Shown here piece after piece: positions 10,101 through 17,689 of a stretch of 64,000 nt of DNA. Origin of the DNA: Thalassospira lucentensis (GTDB taxonomy: Bacteria > Pseudomonadota > Alphaproteobacteria > Rhodospirillales > Thalassospiraceae); NCBI RefSeq assembly GCF_011806425.1, contig NZ_JAATOV010000002.1, positions 434,001 to 498,000 of the forward strand, in the 5' to 3' direction. Position 1 is the first letter of the stretch; every line of letters begins with the position of its first letter. The position numbers and the translations under genes were made by a program. Below the pieces are notes generated by a model. It saw only the letters and a program-made list of their open reading frames with translations. It made no database searches and had not been told where the DNA came from.

Positions 10101-12208
10101 GCCGCCTGCCCATATGAAAGGGTTTCGCCATCAAACTGCGCACGGATGCCAACAAAACTGTCGCTGCTGCGCAGTGGCAGGGTGGCGGTGGTGCGGCTTG
10201 GGCGGCCATCAATATCGGCGACTTCGATATTGAGCCGCACCGAAAGCGGCGATGACACATCAATTTCGTCAAAGGCCGGGACTTTTAGAACCGCAGCCCC
10301 GTTGGTATCGCTTTTGACCGCGTCAAACGGCTGGCGGATTTTGGCGGTGTCGTCCTGAAGACCGAAATAGTAATTTTCGTGATCCTCAAACGGTTTGTGA
10401 TCCACCGTTAAGAACGCATCCCCACTGGCCATCAGGCCAGATCCGGGTGCGCCAAACAGATAATCGGTTTGAACGTCAACCGGCATCGCCGCGCCAAACG
10501 CCATATAAGGGGCGGTCAGATGGGCGGTGACTTCGAGGCGTTCGGGCACGAATTCTTCGACCTGGACTTCAAGTTCGCCGATGGGGGGTGCCTTGGGATC
10601 GCTATAGGCGGCAATGCGCCATTTGCCGGTTGCCGCCGCCGACGACACCGGAATATCCACACGCCCCCCGCCAAGATTGTCGGGGGTATCGACAGTTTTA
10701 AAGGCTTCCTTGCCGTCGGGTTGATACATCACGATGGTGACGGGCAAAATGGTGCTGACCACGGCCTTATCATTGCGGAGCAAATAGCCCAGTTTGACAC
10801 TTTCGCCCGGACGATAAATGCCGCGTTCCGAATACAAATATGTTTGCAGCGGCTTGGGCGCAGGTTTGCCCGCAACACCATGATCCGACAGTTCAAGTGG
10901 CGGCTGGGTCAGGGAGATAAACGAAAAATCGCCGTCCTCGGTTTCGGCGGTCAGGTAAACAGCCTGCTTGCCGCCTTTGCCATTCAGCAACGCGCCGGAA
11001 AAATCCGCCCAGCCGTCAGAACGGCTTGTGGCTTCGCCCAGGATTTCATTGTTGCGCGCGACCAGCTTTACCGTGACATCGTCCACCGGCTTGGCCGATT
11101 TAAGGGACCGGACCTGCACGGACAGGCCGTTTTCCCCGCCATAGGCCGAAAGGCCAAGATCGGTAACCACCATCCATTGGGTGGGTTGGTTGTTCCAGGT
11201 ATCTTCGTCATCCGGGTCGCTTGCCACCAAAACATACAGCCCCGGCTTAAACGCCGAAACCATGTCACGCAGCGGAATTTGGGTGACGACTTCTTTGTCC
11301 TGCTGATTGCGGATATCAAGCGAACCCGACCAAACTTCGGCGCCAATGCTTTCGTCGATCTGGCGCATGTCCCAGTTATCAAGTTCGCGCACCAAAAGAC
11401 CGCGGGTCACGGTGGCGACGATATTGCGTTCGACAATGCGATAGAATTTCAGATCCACCCGATCCTGATTGACCGTGGTGATTGGCAAAACCGGCATGTC
11501 GCTTTTTGGCAGGATATAGCTTTTTGTGCCCAGCGTGATTTCGGCTTTGCGTGCGCCCATTTTGACCGTTTCTTCGATGTCACGGCCCAGTTCAAACCCG
11601 TAATCGCCCTTAAGCCCCTTGCGCAGGGTAACGATGGTGGTTTGCGAATGCGGCAGGCCAAGAACGCACAGTTTTCCGTCATTCACATTGACCGAATAAT
11701 CACGTTTCGGGCTGACATCGACATAGGATCGAAGATCAAGGTCCTGATCGGCGCGAATGGGGTGATCCAGCTCAAAACAAACTTCGGTCAGGGCATTTTC
11801 ATCGGTGATGGTGACGTCTTGAAGGAACATATCCCCGGTCAGGAACGTGCGAAGCGATGCGATGCGTGCCTGATAGCGGGCGGAAATGCAGTCATGGGTT
11901 TTCGGATCAAGCGCACTTGGATCATTCCCAATGCCCGGTGCGCAGGCATCATTTAAGCCGCGCAGCCAGTCGCGCTGATCGCTTTTGATCTGTGCTTGTT
12001 GGGTCGAAAACTCGGTCGCGGCGCCGTAGACCTTGGCCATTTCAAGATCAAGCTTGGCGATGTCAGCATTTTGACAGATGGCGTTTTCAATCGGGCGCGA
12101 AGCATTGGCACAATCAAAACTTGCGGCATATGTCACCGGCTCTTGCGCCAAGGCGGGGAGTGTAACCAATACCATCAACAGGCCAAGCAGCCATTTCGCG
12201 CAACGCAT
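7130..12208 (-). CDS. Bacterial alpha-2-macroglobulin with N-terminal LprI-like domain
   Basis: Giant periplasmic protease trap (about 1692 residues). ATG 12208 is preferred because AGAGG precedes it by 5 nt; ATG 12223 has no site. A Sec signal ends near LPALAQ with no lipobox cysteine, unlike lipoprotein YfhM of E. coli. Residues about 30-125 form a Cys-rich LprI/DUF1311-type domain (FDCANASRPIENAICQN at its start, paired Cys later). Then come the macroglobulin domains, a bait region, and the thioester motif YGCLEQTTSR (Cys codon at 8513-8515, about residue 1232), with the terpenoid-cyclase-like domain and receptor-binding-like end. A cleaved bait exposes the thioester, which covalently captures the attacking protease. 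Family assignment is very strong; the LprI fusion and missing lipid anchor are noted as odd. Confidence 0.93.
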   Translation of the reverse strand: MRCAKWLLGLLMVLVTLPALAQEPVTYAASFDCANASRPIENAICQNADIAKLDLEMAKVYGAATEFSTQQAQIKSDQRDWLRGLNDACAPGIGNDPSALDPKTHDCISARYQARIASLRTFLTGDMFLQDVTITDENALTEVCFELDHPIRADQDLDLRSYVDVSPKRDYSVNVNDGKLCVLGLPHSQTTIVTLRKGLKGDYGFELGRDIEETVKMGARKAEITLGTKSYILPKSDMPVLPITTVNQDRVDLKFYRIVERNIVATVTRGLLVRELDNWDMRQIDESIGAEVWSGSLDIRNQQDKEVVTQIPLRDMVSAFKPGLYVLVASDPDDEDTWNNQPTQWMVVTDLGLSAYGGENGLSVQVRSLKSAKPVDDVTVKLVARNNEILGEATSRSDGWADFSGALLNGKGGKQAVYLTAETEDGDFSFISLTQPPLELSDHGVAGKPAPKPLQTYLYSERGIYRPGESVKLGYLLRNDKAVVSTILPVTIVMYQPDGKEAFKTVDTPDNLGGGRVDIPVSSAAATGKWRIAAYSDPKAPPIGELEVQVEEFVPERLEVTAHLTAPYMAFGAAMPVDVQTDYLFGAPGSGLMASGDAFLTVDHKPFEDHENYYFGLQDDTAKIRQPFDAVKSDTNGAAVLKVPAFDEIDVSSPLSVRLNIEVADIDGRPSRTTATLPLRSSDSFVGIRAQFDGETLSYGQAAKFDALVVDANGDPLVDHPLQVEWIREDRDYNWFYQDGRWEASYDKYDIPVAHQSVQTGADGTVTFERGFDQWGYYRAVVRDPQTGSAADSTFHVGWWSNGQSPDRPDKLGLSVKADDVKPGDDIEGFVQAPFEGRLQVTIAHKNILWRKEFDLSGDGTAFSIPVKEEWGSGAYVLATAYRPGLDKDQHGSFRAVGAKWVSFDKNSHQIKVDFDLPKEALPSSKISVPVTLTGEAVGNEDIRLNVFAVDEGILRLTGYKAPRPDLDLLAQQQLQLAYHDLYGHLIAPQKGDAGTLRSGGDEAELGNKGSLSARVFKSVALASDTVDVDKNGKAVVTFDLPDFNGKLRFFAVAYSKSATGGGADNMLVRSPVVAELLPTRFLAPGDVADIPIRLRNLSGPAGDYRASLSVSDEFTVAQPVWTGTLGQGDQIETRFNLTAQKVGTGKLTLDITGPDGYAQQRQWDMQVRPAQPWETHPGQTELISGDTLDVTSADLGVFLPETAKMNLTLSSLPEINVATLIAALDRYPYGCLEQTTSRVFPMLSFADAKSRWQDVEFEEASLDDKVNNGIARLLAKQRNDGSFGMWDRDSDAEPWLTAYAMDFLTSARAHDYTVIDARFNASLDWMQNIVRQERYAPESRAYMLLVLARNDRYSLSNLKYEANRLLGDDIGSLARAQVSAALLTHGADAPTLTMADLTKDLGTDRRHYHSYGTALRDLSAILTLPKGIFASEQDRLSLMTTVTEQSEQARYTSTQEKAWLVQAATEITADVKGGDDQSISVNLNGQDMQPAHSYHMVLTPDLVRDGYSIKNVGDGPLFAKWASTGIPAEPLKAVANGLTIDRTYYDLNGNRVTLDNVQTGDRLIVVLTGKSKTELSHRALVVDLLPAGFEIESNAHFAELDEKLKLGPNDLTRTQFRAERDDRFVAAINLGEGGYGAYEDPTFRLSYVVRAVTPGTYELPAPYIEDMYKPEFFARGATSSLVVTSASASGK

Positions 12209-12312
12209 CGCAACCTCTGTCATTTTTTTGATTTGCGGGGAATATGATCCCTAAACCACCGCACAATAACGGCATTTAAAAGGTAAGTCGCGCCCAAAGG
12301 TGCAAATAAAAA

Positions 12313-12338
12313 CGGGCGGCCCCACACGGAACCGCCCG
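12313..12338 (-). terminator. Terminator of gor
   Basis: 7-bp GC stem (12313-12319 with 12332-12338). On the minus strand it is followed directly by a T-run, so it is an intrinsic terminator for glutathione reductase. Confidence 0.8.
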
Positions 12339-12373
12339 ATGATTACTTGCGAAATATCGAATTTTCGCCGGTC

Positions 12374-13735
12374 TTAACTTTCGACCGGGAACCGCATGGT
12401 GACGAATTCCTCAGCCGCCGATGGATGCACGGCAACGGTCTGGTCAAACTGGGCTTTGGTCGCGCCCATACGGACCGCGATGCCGATACCCTGAATGATT
12501 TCTGCGGCATCCGGGCCAACCATGTGTGCGCCAAGCACGACATCGGTGGTTTTATCGACAATCAGCTTCATCAGCGTTTTTTCATCGCGCCCCGAAAGGG
12601 TGTGGCGCATTGGCTTAAACGTGGATTTGTAAATCAGCACGTCGCCGCCCTTGGCGCGCGCTTCTTCTTCGGACAGGCCGACAGTGCCGACAGGTGGTTG
12701 GCTAAACACCGCAGTCGGGATGGCTTCATAGCCCATCGACCATGGCTTACCGCCAAAGACGGTATCGGCAAAGGCCATGCCTTCTTTGATCGCGACCGGG
12801 GTCAGTTGGATATGATCGCGGACATCGCCAACGGCATAAATGTTGGGCACGCTGGTTTGCAGCCCTTGATTGGTGATGATCGCACTGTTGTCTTTAAGCT
12901 CGACACCGACTTGTTCAAGCCCCATGCCATGGGTTTTGGGCTGCCGGCCGGTGGCGAACATGATGGCATCAACGGTTTGATGTCCGCCCCCGGTTAATGT
13001 CAGAGACAGCGATCCGTCATCGTTCTTTTCAATCGCGGTGACGTTGCTGTGCAGTTTAAGGTCGATGCCCTTTTTAACGATTTCCTCGGCCAGATGGTCG
13101 CGGACATCGTGATCAAACCCGCGCAGGATTTGATCACCACGGTAATATTGCGTGACCTTTGAGCCAAGCCCGGCAAAGATGCCGGCAAATTCCACCGCGA
13201 TATAGCCGCCGCCGACCACCGCAATGCGTTCTGGCAGGTCTTCAAGGTGGAAGGCCTCATTTGACGAAATCGCGTGTTCGATGCCCGGAATATCAGGCAA
13301 CGTTGGCGTGCCCCCCACCGCAATCAGGATGCGGTCGGCGGTGACTTCTTTGTCACCGACTTTGATGGTGTGGGCGTCTTTGAGGACCGCACGGCTTTCG
13401 AACAGTTCGATGTTCGATCCGGCCAGAAGCTTTTTATAAATGCCATTCAGACGGTCAATTTCCTTGTCCTTATTGGCAATCAATGTCTTCCAGCTAAAGC
13501 TGGCCTCGCCCGGCAGGGTCCAGCCATAGGACGCGGCATCTTCGAAATCCTCGGCAAAATGTGCGCCGTAGACCAGCAGCTTTTTGGGGACACACCCGCG
13601 AATGACGCAGGTGCCGCCAACGCGGCTTTCCTCGGCGATGGCGACCTTGGCCCCATAGCCAGACGCCACACGTGCCGCGCGCACACCGCCCGATCCGGCA
13701 CCAATAACAAACAAGTCAAAATCATAGTCCGACAT
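12374..13735 (-). CDS. gor: Glutathione-disulfide reductase
   Basis: FAD enzyme of 453 residues that reduces oxidised glutathione with NADPH in the cytoplasm. The N-terminal FAD Rossmann motif is GAGSGGVRAARVA (residues 12-24). The redox disulfide is GGTCVIRGCVPKK (Cys43/Cys48), the CxxxxC spacing and basic flank expected of this subgroup. A second GxGxxA/G dinucleotide motif (VVGGGYIAVEFAG) binds NADPH, and the C-terminal HPSAAEEF contains the catalytic His-Glu pair. Monocistronic, with its own terminator. GshA (41795-43165) elsewhere in the window makes the substrate. Glutathione rather than mycothiol or trypanothione specificity rests on overall similarity. Confidence 0.93.
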   Translation of the reverse strand: MSDYDFDLFVIGAGSGGVRAARVASGYGAKVAIAEESRVGGTCVIRGCVPKKLLVYGAHFAEDFEDAASYGWTLPGEASFSWKTLIANKDKEIDRLNGIYKKLLAGSNIELFESRAVLKDAHTIKVGDKEVTADRILIAVGGTPTLPDIPGIEHAISSNEAFHLEDLPERIAVVGGGYIAVEFAGIFAGLGSKVTQYYRGDQILRGFDHDVRDHLAEEIVKKGIDLKLHSNVTAIEKNDDGSLSLTLTGGGHQTVDAIMFATGRQPKTHGMGLEQVGVELKDNSAIITNQGLQTSVPNIYAVGDVRDHIQLTPVAIKEGMAFADTVFGGKPWSMGYEAIPTAVFSQPPVGTVGLSEEEARAKGGDVLIYKSTFKPMRHTLSGRDEKTLMKLIVDKTTDVVLGAHMVGPDAAEIIQGIGIAVRMGATKAQFDQTVAVHPSAAEEFVTMRFPVES

Positions 13736-13996
13736 GCGGAAATCCTTATTTTCGATCTATTCGTGACATGGCGCCAAATGTAGGCAGATAATCCCAAGAG
13801 TCGAGGGATAATCAGGGATTGTTGCCGTAAAATTCCCGTGACCACGGGCCATAAGTCCGGCAATCCCCGCAAAATCAAAACATGTGACCAAACGCGACTT
13901 CAAAATCATGCCAACCAACCATGGCATTTCAAAAGTTTTTTGCTATATCTTATGCAGACGCAATGGGGATTGCCGAAACGATACAGGATTACCTTT

Positions 13997-14416
13997 ATGA
14001 GTGATCATATGCACGCTCACGATGCGTCTTTTGATAACAGCCCAAGCTTTGTGGATGAGCGTGGCGGGAATACCGCCCTTGTCTGCTATGGCTTGATGAT
14101 TGCAACGTTATTCACAGCGTTTGCGACCGGGTTGATTGCCCTGATTGTGGCTTATATCGCCCGCGAAGATGACAATCACTGGACCAACAGCCATTACACA
14201 TTCCTGATCAGAACGTTTTGGATCAGCATCCTTTACACGATCATTGTCGGGTTCTTTAGCTTTGTCATCGGCTGGATCCCCCTTATCGGCTGGGCAGTTG
14301 TGAGCCTGATGGTCCTATTTACCACCGCATGGTTTGTTGGCCGCAACGTCATTGGACTTTTGCGCGCCCTTGCGGGACGCCCGATTGATAATCCGCGCAG
14401 CTGGTTGTTTGGCTAA
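13997..14416 (+). CDS. Small membrane protein of the DUF4870-like family
   Basis: 139-residue inner-membrane protein of unknown function. After a hydrophilic His/Asp-containing N-terminus there are three to four hydrophobic segments (about residues 30-52, 70-90, 92-115). The WTNSHYTFLIRTFW block between the first and second resembles the conserved W-SH-QIRTFW block of a family widespread in alphaproteobacteria. ATG 13997 is chosen because AGGA lies about 9 nt upstream; the frame runs open to 13838 without another site. It sits alone between gor (divergent) and dgt (same strand, after a hairpin). Confidence 0.75.
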   Translation: MSDHMHAHDASFDNSPSFVDERGGNTALVCYGLMIATLFTAFATGLIALIVAYIAREDDNHWTNSHYTFLIRTFWISILYTIIVGFFSFVIGWIPLIGWAVVSLMVLFTTAWFVGRNVIGLLRALAGRPIDNPRSWLFG

Positions 14417-14457
14417 GCCCAACACGGGTTCAGAATTACCGTTTTGACGCAATAAAC

Positions 14458-14487
14458 GGGTGCAATCGGCTTTGTCTGATTGCACCC
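14458..14487. terminator. Perfect 10-bp hairpin upstream of dgt
   Basis: GGGTGCAATC (14458-14467) pairs with GATTGCACCC (14478-14487) around a 10-nt loop. There is no T-run on either side, so as an intrinsic terminator for the preceding membrane-protein gene it is weak. It could instead be a 5' leader structure of dgt, whose start is 68 nt further on. Confidence 0.55.
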
Positions 14488-14554
14488 GACTCCTTGGACC
14501 GTTAAAGTCCCCGATCAGGGAAAACATAACGACACGGACAGGGGTAGCACCGCC

Positions 14555-16003
14555 ATGACATTGGCGCCGCAGGCACCAGATGCAAAAATGCGCTGGGAAG
14601 ATCTTCTTTCATCGCATCGGCTGGAATTTAAAGATGGCAAAATCCGCACCCCGGATGGCGCGCCCTTTCCCACACCCGATGGCCGCAGCCCGTTTCAGAT
14701 CGATGTCGATCGCATCATTTTTTCATCCTCGTTCCGGCGGTTGCAAAATAAAACGCAGGTCCATCCGTTATCGGAAAATGACCATGTCCATACCCGCCTG
14801 ACCCACACGATCGAAGTTGGGTCGGTTGGACAGTCGCTTGGTCTTATGGCGGGGGCGCATATCGTCAAACACCTGCCCAAAGACAGCGACACCACGGTCG
14901 CCGATATCGGCTATATGGTGCAAGCCGCGTGCCTGGCACACGATATTGGCAACCCACCCTTCGGGCATTCCGGCGAAGATGCGATCAATGAATGGTTCAC
15001 CACATCGCGCCTTGCCAAGGATGAACTGACATCGCGTCTTTCGGGGCCGGAACTTGAAGACCTGCGCCATTTCGAAGGCAATGCGCAGGGCCTTCGGATT
15101 ATCAGCCAGCTTGAAATGAAGCGGTTTGACGGTGGGTTGAACCTGACCTATGGCACGCTTGGCAGTTTCATCAAATATCCGCGCAGCACGTCCGTCCCCG
15201 ATAGCCGTCGGCGCGAATATACCGGGCTTAAAAAGCCGGGCTATTACCAATCTGAACGTGACATCGCCTTTGCAATTGCCAAGGTGTGCGGTCTTAGCCC
15301 GCTTGACGGGTTTGATGGGGCGTGGCGGCGCCATCCGCTGGTGTATCTGGTCGAGGCGGCCGATGACATTTGCTATTCCGTGGTTGATTTGGAAGATGGC
15401 TGGGAATTGGGCTGTGTGACATTTGACGAGGTTGAACGCGCCTTGGCCCCGATTGCCCGCCACCCGGATAAATATGATGGCGATGCAGATCAGCGCTGGA
15501 ACGATTTGCGCGCGGAAGCTTGGTATGCGGAAAAATCAGAAGATGACCGGATCGGGTTCTTGCGCGGTAAAGCCATTGGCAATCTGGTTAAGGCCGCGGT
15601 GGATGCGTTTATCGCCAATGAAGATGCGCTTTTGACCGGCACGCTCGAAGGCGACTTGCTGGCCAATACCCCGCTTGGCGCCGATGCCAAGGCCTGCAAG
15701 AAACTTGCGGTCGAGAAAATCTATAACGCGCCGCATGTCCTGCCGATTGAGATGGCCGGGTTTGAGGTGATTAATGGCCTGCTCAATAGCTTTGTCCGCG
15801 CGGCGATTGATATTGACGAACATATCAACCACGGCAAGCGCCTGCCGCCGCAGGCGGATCGAATTGATAAGCTGCTATCGGGCAAGATTTCAGATGCGCC
15901 GAACCTTTATAGCCGCCTGATGCGGGTGATGGATTACATTTCCGGCATGACGGATCGCTATGCGGTCACGCTGTTTCGGAAGCTTCAGGGCATTACAATA
16001 TAA
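14555..16003 (+). CDS. dgt: dNTP triphosphohydrolase (dGTPase-like)
   Basis: HD-superfamily hydrolase (482 residues) that splits dNTPs to nucleoside and triphosphate, helping keep dNTP pools balanced. The metal-binding HD signature is present: HTRLTHTIEV supplies the first His, AHDIGNPPFGHSGE gives the HD pair, and DDICYSVVDLEDG near residue 270 supplies the last Asp. The N-terminal IIFSSSFRRLQNKTQV block is typical of this family (type 1/3 dGTPase-like). ATG 14555 gives the expected family length; the frame continues upstream to 14480 without a better start. Ends convergent with cysH over a strong shared terminator. Confidence 0.9.
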   Translation: MTLAPQAPDAKMRWEDLLSSHRLEFKDGKIRTPDGAPFPTPDGRSPFQIDVDRIIFSSSFRRLQNKTQVHPLSENDHVHTRLTHTIEVGSVGQSLGLMAGAHIVKHLPKDSDTTVADIGYMVQAACLAHDIGNPPFGHSGEDAINEWFTTSRLAKDELTSRLSGPELEDLRHFEGNAQGLRIISQLEMKRFDGGLNLTYGTLGSFIKYPRSTSVPDSRRREYTGLKKPGYYQSERDIAFAIAKVCGLSPLDGFDGAWRRHPLVYLVEAADDICYSVVDLEDGWELGCVTFDEVERALAPIARHPDKYDGDADQRWNDLRAEAWYAEKSEDDRIGFLRGKAIGNLVKAAVDAFIANEDALLTGTLEGDLLANTPLGADAKACKKLAVEKIYNAPHVLPIEMAGFEVINGLLNSFVRAAIDIDEHINHGKRLPPQADRIDKLLSGKISDAPNLYSRLMRVMDYISGMTDRYAVTLFRKLQGITI

Positions 16004-16007
16004 ACGC

Positions 16008-16039
16008 AAAAAACCCGGCCACATCAGGCCGGGTTTTTT
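16008..16039. terminator. Bidirectional terminator between dgt and cysH
   Basis: 13-bp stem (16008-16020 with 16027-16039) of AAAAAACCCGGCC type with a 6-nt loop, giving U-tracts in both directions. Confidence 0.95.
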
Positions 16040-16057
16040 ATTGGATATATTCCACTA

Positions 16058-16801
16058 TCAAATGATGTAGTGAATGCCGCATTCGGTTTTGTCCTGCCCG
16101 GCCCAACGTCCGGCGCGGACATCGGTTGTGCCCGGATCGACCCGATCGGTACAGGGCATGCAGCCAATGGACAGGAACCCATCAGCCTGAAGCGGATGGC
16201 GTGGCAAGGCGCGATGTTCGAAAATATCGTCGATATCTTCGCGTTTGTAGCCCGCCAGCGGATTGATCTTGATCCGCGTGCCTGCCTGCTCGATGGCGGA
16301 CAACACGTCCCGTTCGCCGCCATGGAAACGCTTACGCCCGGTCAACCATGCGTCATAGCCTTCTAGTGCGCGTTGAAGCGGTTCAACCTTGCGCAAATAG
16401 CAGCATTTCGCGACGTCAGAAGCAAACAACATCCCGTCGGGATCGTCGGCTTTAAGCTTTTGCTCGTCCGGGCGCATGATGCGGATGTTGGTCAGGCCAA
16501 GCTGATCGACCAATTGTTCGCGGTATGTGTGGGTTTCGCCAAACAATTTGCGGGTATCAAGAAAAATGATCGGCAGATTGGCGTCCACCTCCGCCACCAA
16601 GGCCAGCAAGGCGGCTGCCTCTGTACCAAAGGATGAGGTCATGGTGATCTTGCCGTTGAATTCTTCGTGCACCATCGGTTCGATCAGCGACACACCCTGA
16701 AGATGGCCGTATTTATCCAGCAACCGGGCGGTGCGGTCCGCGGCCTCGTCAACTGACATGGAGCCGCCGGTGACGATGTCTTCTTCGCGCATGATACTCA
16801 T
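16058..16801 (-). CDS. cysH: Adenylyl-sulfate (APS/PAPS) reductase CysH
   Basis: Assimilatory sulfonucleotide reductase (247 residues) that makes sulfite from activated sulfate. It has the CC...CxxC iron-sulfur ligands of the APS-reducing type (KCCYLRK and GCMPCTD), the PP-loop-like nucleotide motif near SSFGTEAA, and the catalytic C-terminal ECGIH. The four ligand cysteines mean a 4Fe-4S enzyme that probably prefers APS, as in most alphaproteobacteria. The start at 16801 is set by an ATGA overlap with the stop of the upstream siroheme gene; GTG 16810 is an alternative. Co-transcribed with that gene, which supplies the sulfite reductase cofactor. No sulfite reductase is within the window. Confidence 0.93.
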   Translation of the reverse strand: MSIMREEDIVTGGSMSVDEAADRTARLLDKYGHLQGVSLIEPMVHEEFNGKITMTSSFGTEAAALLALVAEVDANLPIIFLDTRKLFGETHTYREQLVDQLGLTNIRIMRPDEQKLKADDPDGMLFASDVAKCCYLRKVEPLQRALEGYDAWLTGRKRFHGGERDVLSAIEQAGTRIKINPLAGYKREDIDDIFEHRALPRHPLQADGFLSIGCMPCTDRVDPGTTDVRAGRWAGQDKTECGIHYII

Positions 16802-17358
16802 GGCAGCCACCCCCGTTGATCGATGTATTCATCGGTTTTGCGCAACAAGGTTGGCATATCGGCCCCGTCGGCCTTCCATTTTTCGCGCTGATGGGACAAC
16901 TCGCGCAGGCGCTGATCCCAGCCGGGGACCAACCATTTTTCAATCGCACGCCGAATACGTCCGGCAAGCCGCGGGCTATGCCCGTTGGTTGAAACCGTGA
17001 TCATAAGATCACCGCGTTGCACCCGTGCGGGAGAGAAAAAGTCGCAATATTCTTTGACGTCTTCGACATTGGCAATCGTGCCAACCGCCTTGGCCATGGC
17101 GGCCAGTTCGGCGGCCTTGTCATGTTCAATCCCGACGATAAACAGGATGGAGGCCGCGTTGATGTCGGTTGAATTTGGCAAATACGGTTTCAGCCGATCC
17201 CCGGCCTGTTGGGCCAGTTCGGGTATTGGGTTATCTGAATAGACAGTGACGTAGCGCGCCCCATCACCGTCAAGCTGGTGCAACCGGTTCAGCGTGGGCT
17301 GATCGTTGCCGACCAAAGCGACCGAAAGCCGCGACAGGTCCAGATTGATGGGAAACAT
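16798..17358 (-). CDS. Siroheme synthase N-terminal-type protein (precorrin-2 dehydrogenase/ferrochelatase, Met8-like)
   Basis: 186-residue protein matching the CysG N-terminal module, which oxidises precorrin-2 and may insert iron to give siroheme for sulfite reductase. The C-terminal half has the diagnostic block NVEDVKEYCDFFSPA and then GDLMITVSTNGHSPRLAG, with the conserved Asp pair. The NAD-binding glycine loop near residue 15 is degenerate (ALVGNDQPTLNR where Met8 has a GGG-type loop), a divergence I associate with alphaproteobacterial homologues. The SUMT methyltransferase half of CysG is absent and must be encoded elsewhere. Overlaps cysH by 4 nt. Which of the two activities it retains is not visible. 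Confidence 0.85.
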   Translation of the reverse strand: MFPINLDLSRLSVALVGNDQPTLNRLHQLDGDGARYVTVYSDNPIPELAQQAGDRLKPYLPNSTDINAASILFIVGIEHDKAAELAAMAKAVGTIANVEDVKEYCDFFSPARVQRGDLMITVSTNGHSPRLAGRIRRAIEKWLVPGWDQRLRELSHQREKWKADGADMPTLLRKTDEYIDQRGWLP

Positions 17359-17689
17359 CGTCGATCCTCAATATGGTTTTCTACTTGTTGTCCATAACAA
17401 TGAGTGTGGTAGCGCATAAATTCAATACATTTTTTATGTGTTTTATAATTATACAACATTTTTTTAAGTGTTTAATTTACGCAAACAGAACTGATTTATT
17501 GGTGATCTAGAAGCGATAAAATAATCGTATCGCTGTGCATGCATTTTGCGGCAATTCGCCCTATATTGGGCGAAATCGCGTCTTGCGCCCCAAGGACCAC
17601 GCGCTAAAGACGGGTTAAACACGGGCTAAAGACATGCGCAGCAGACCACCCGATTGCGCCACCGACATAACTTGACGAGAGAACCATCC
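17359..17689. promoter_or_regulatory. AT-rich divergent spacer between siroheme gene and ctaA
   Basis: 331 bp without a gene. Bases about 17390-17530 are strikingly AT-rich compared with the surrounding DNA, with T- and A-tracts around 17455-17475 that would be curved. It should contain the promoters of the cysteine operon (minus) and ctaA (plus), plus probably a LysR-type (CysB/Cbl) site. I see no clean consensus hexamers. The ctaA ribosome site is the GAGAG around 17677-17681. Confidence 0.4.

Noticed and set aside
10469-11956. 495-codon open frame on the plus strand inside the alpha-2-macroglobulin gene
   Set aside because: Antisense shadow of a gene with strong domain evidence; its translation is His/Arg/Gly-rich with no motif. 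Similar long antisense frames at 25698-26843 (inside dppA), 37246-38550 (inside phnD/phnC), 29088-29990 (inside dppD), 58839-59828 (inside plcP) and 14768-15463 (inside dgt) were dismissed for the same reason.
14458-14530. tRNA or small structured RNA at the strong hairpin before dgt
   Set aside because: One perfect stem only; no cloverleaf arms, no T-loop sequence, no CCA end.
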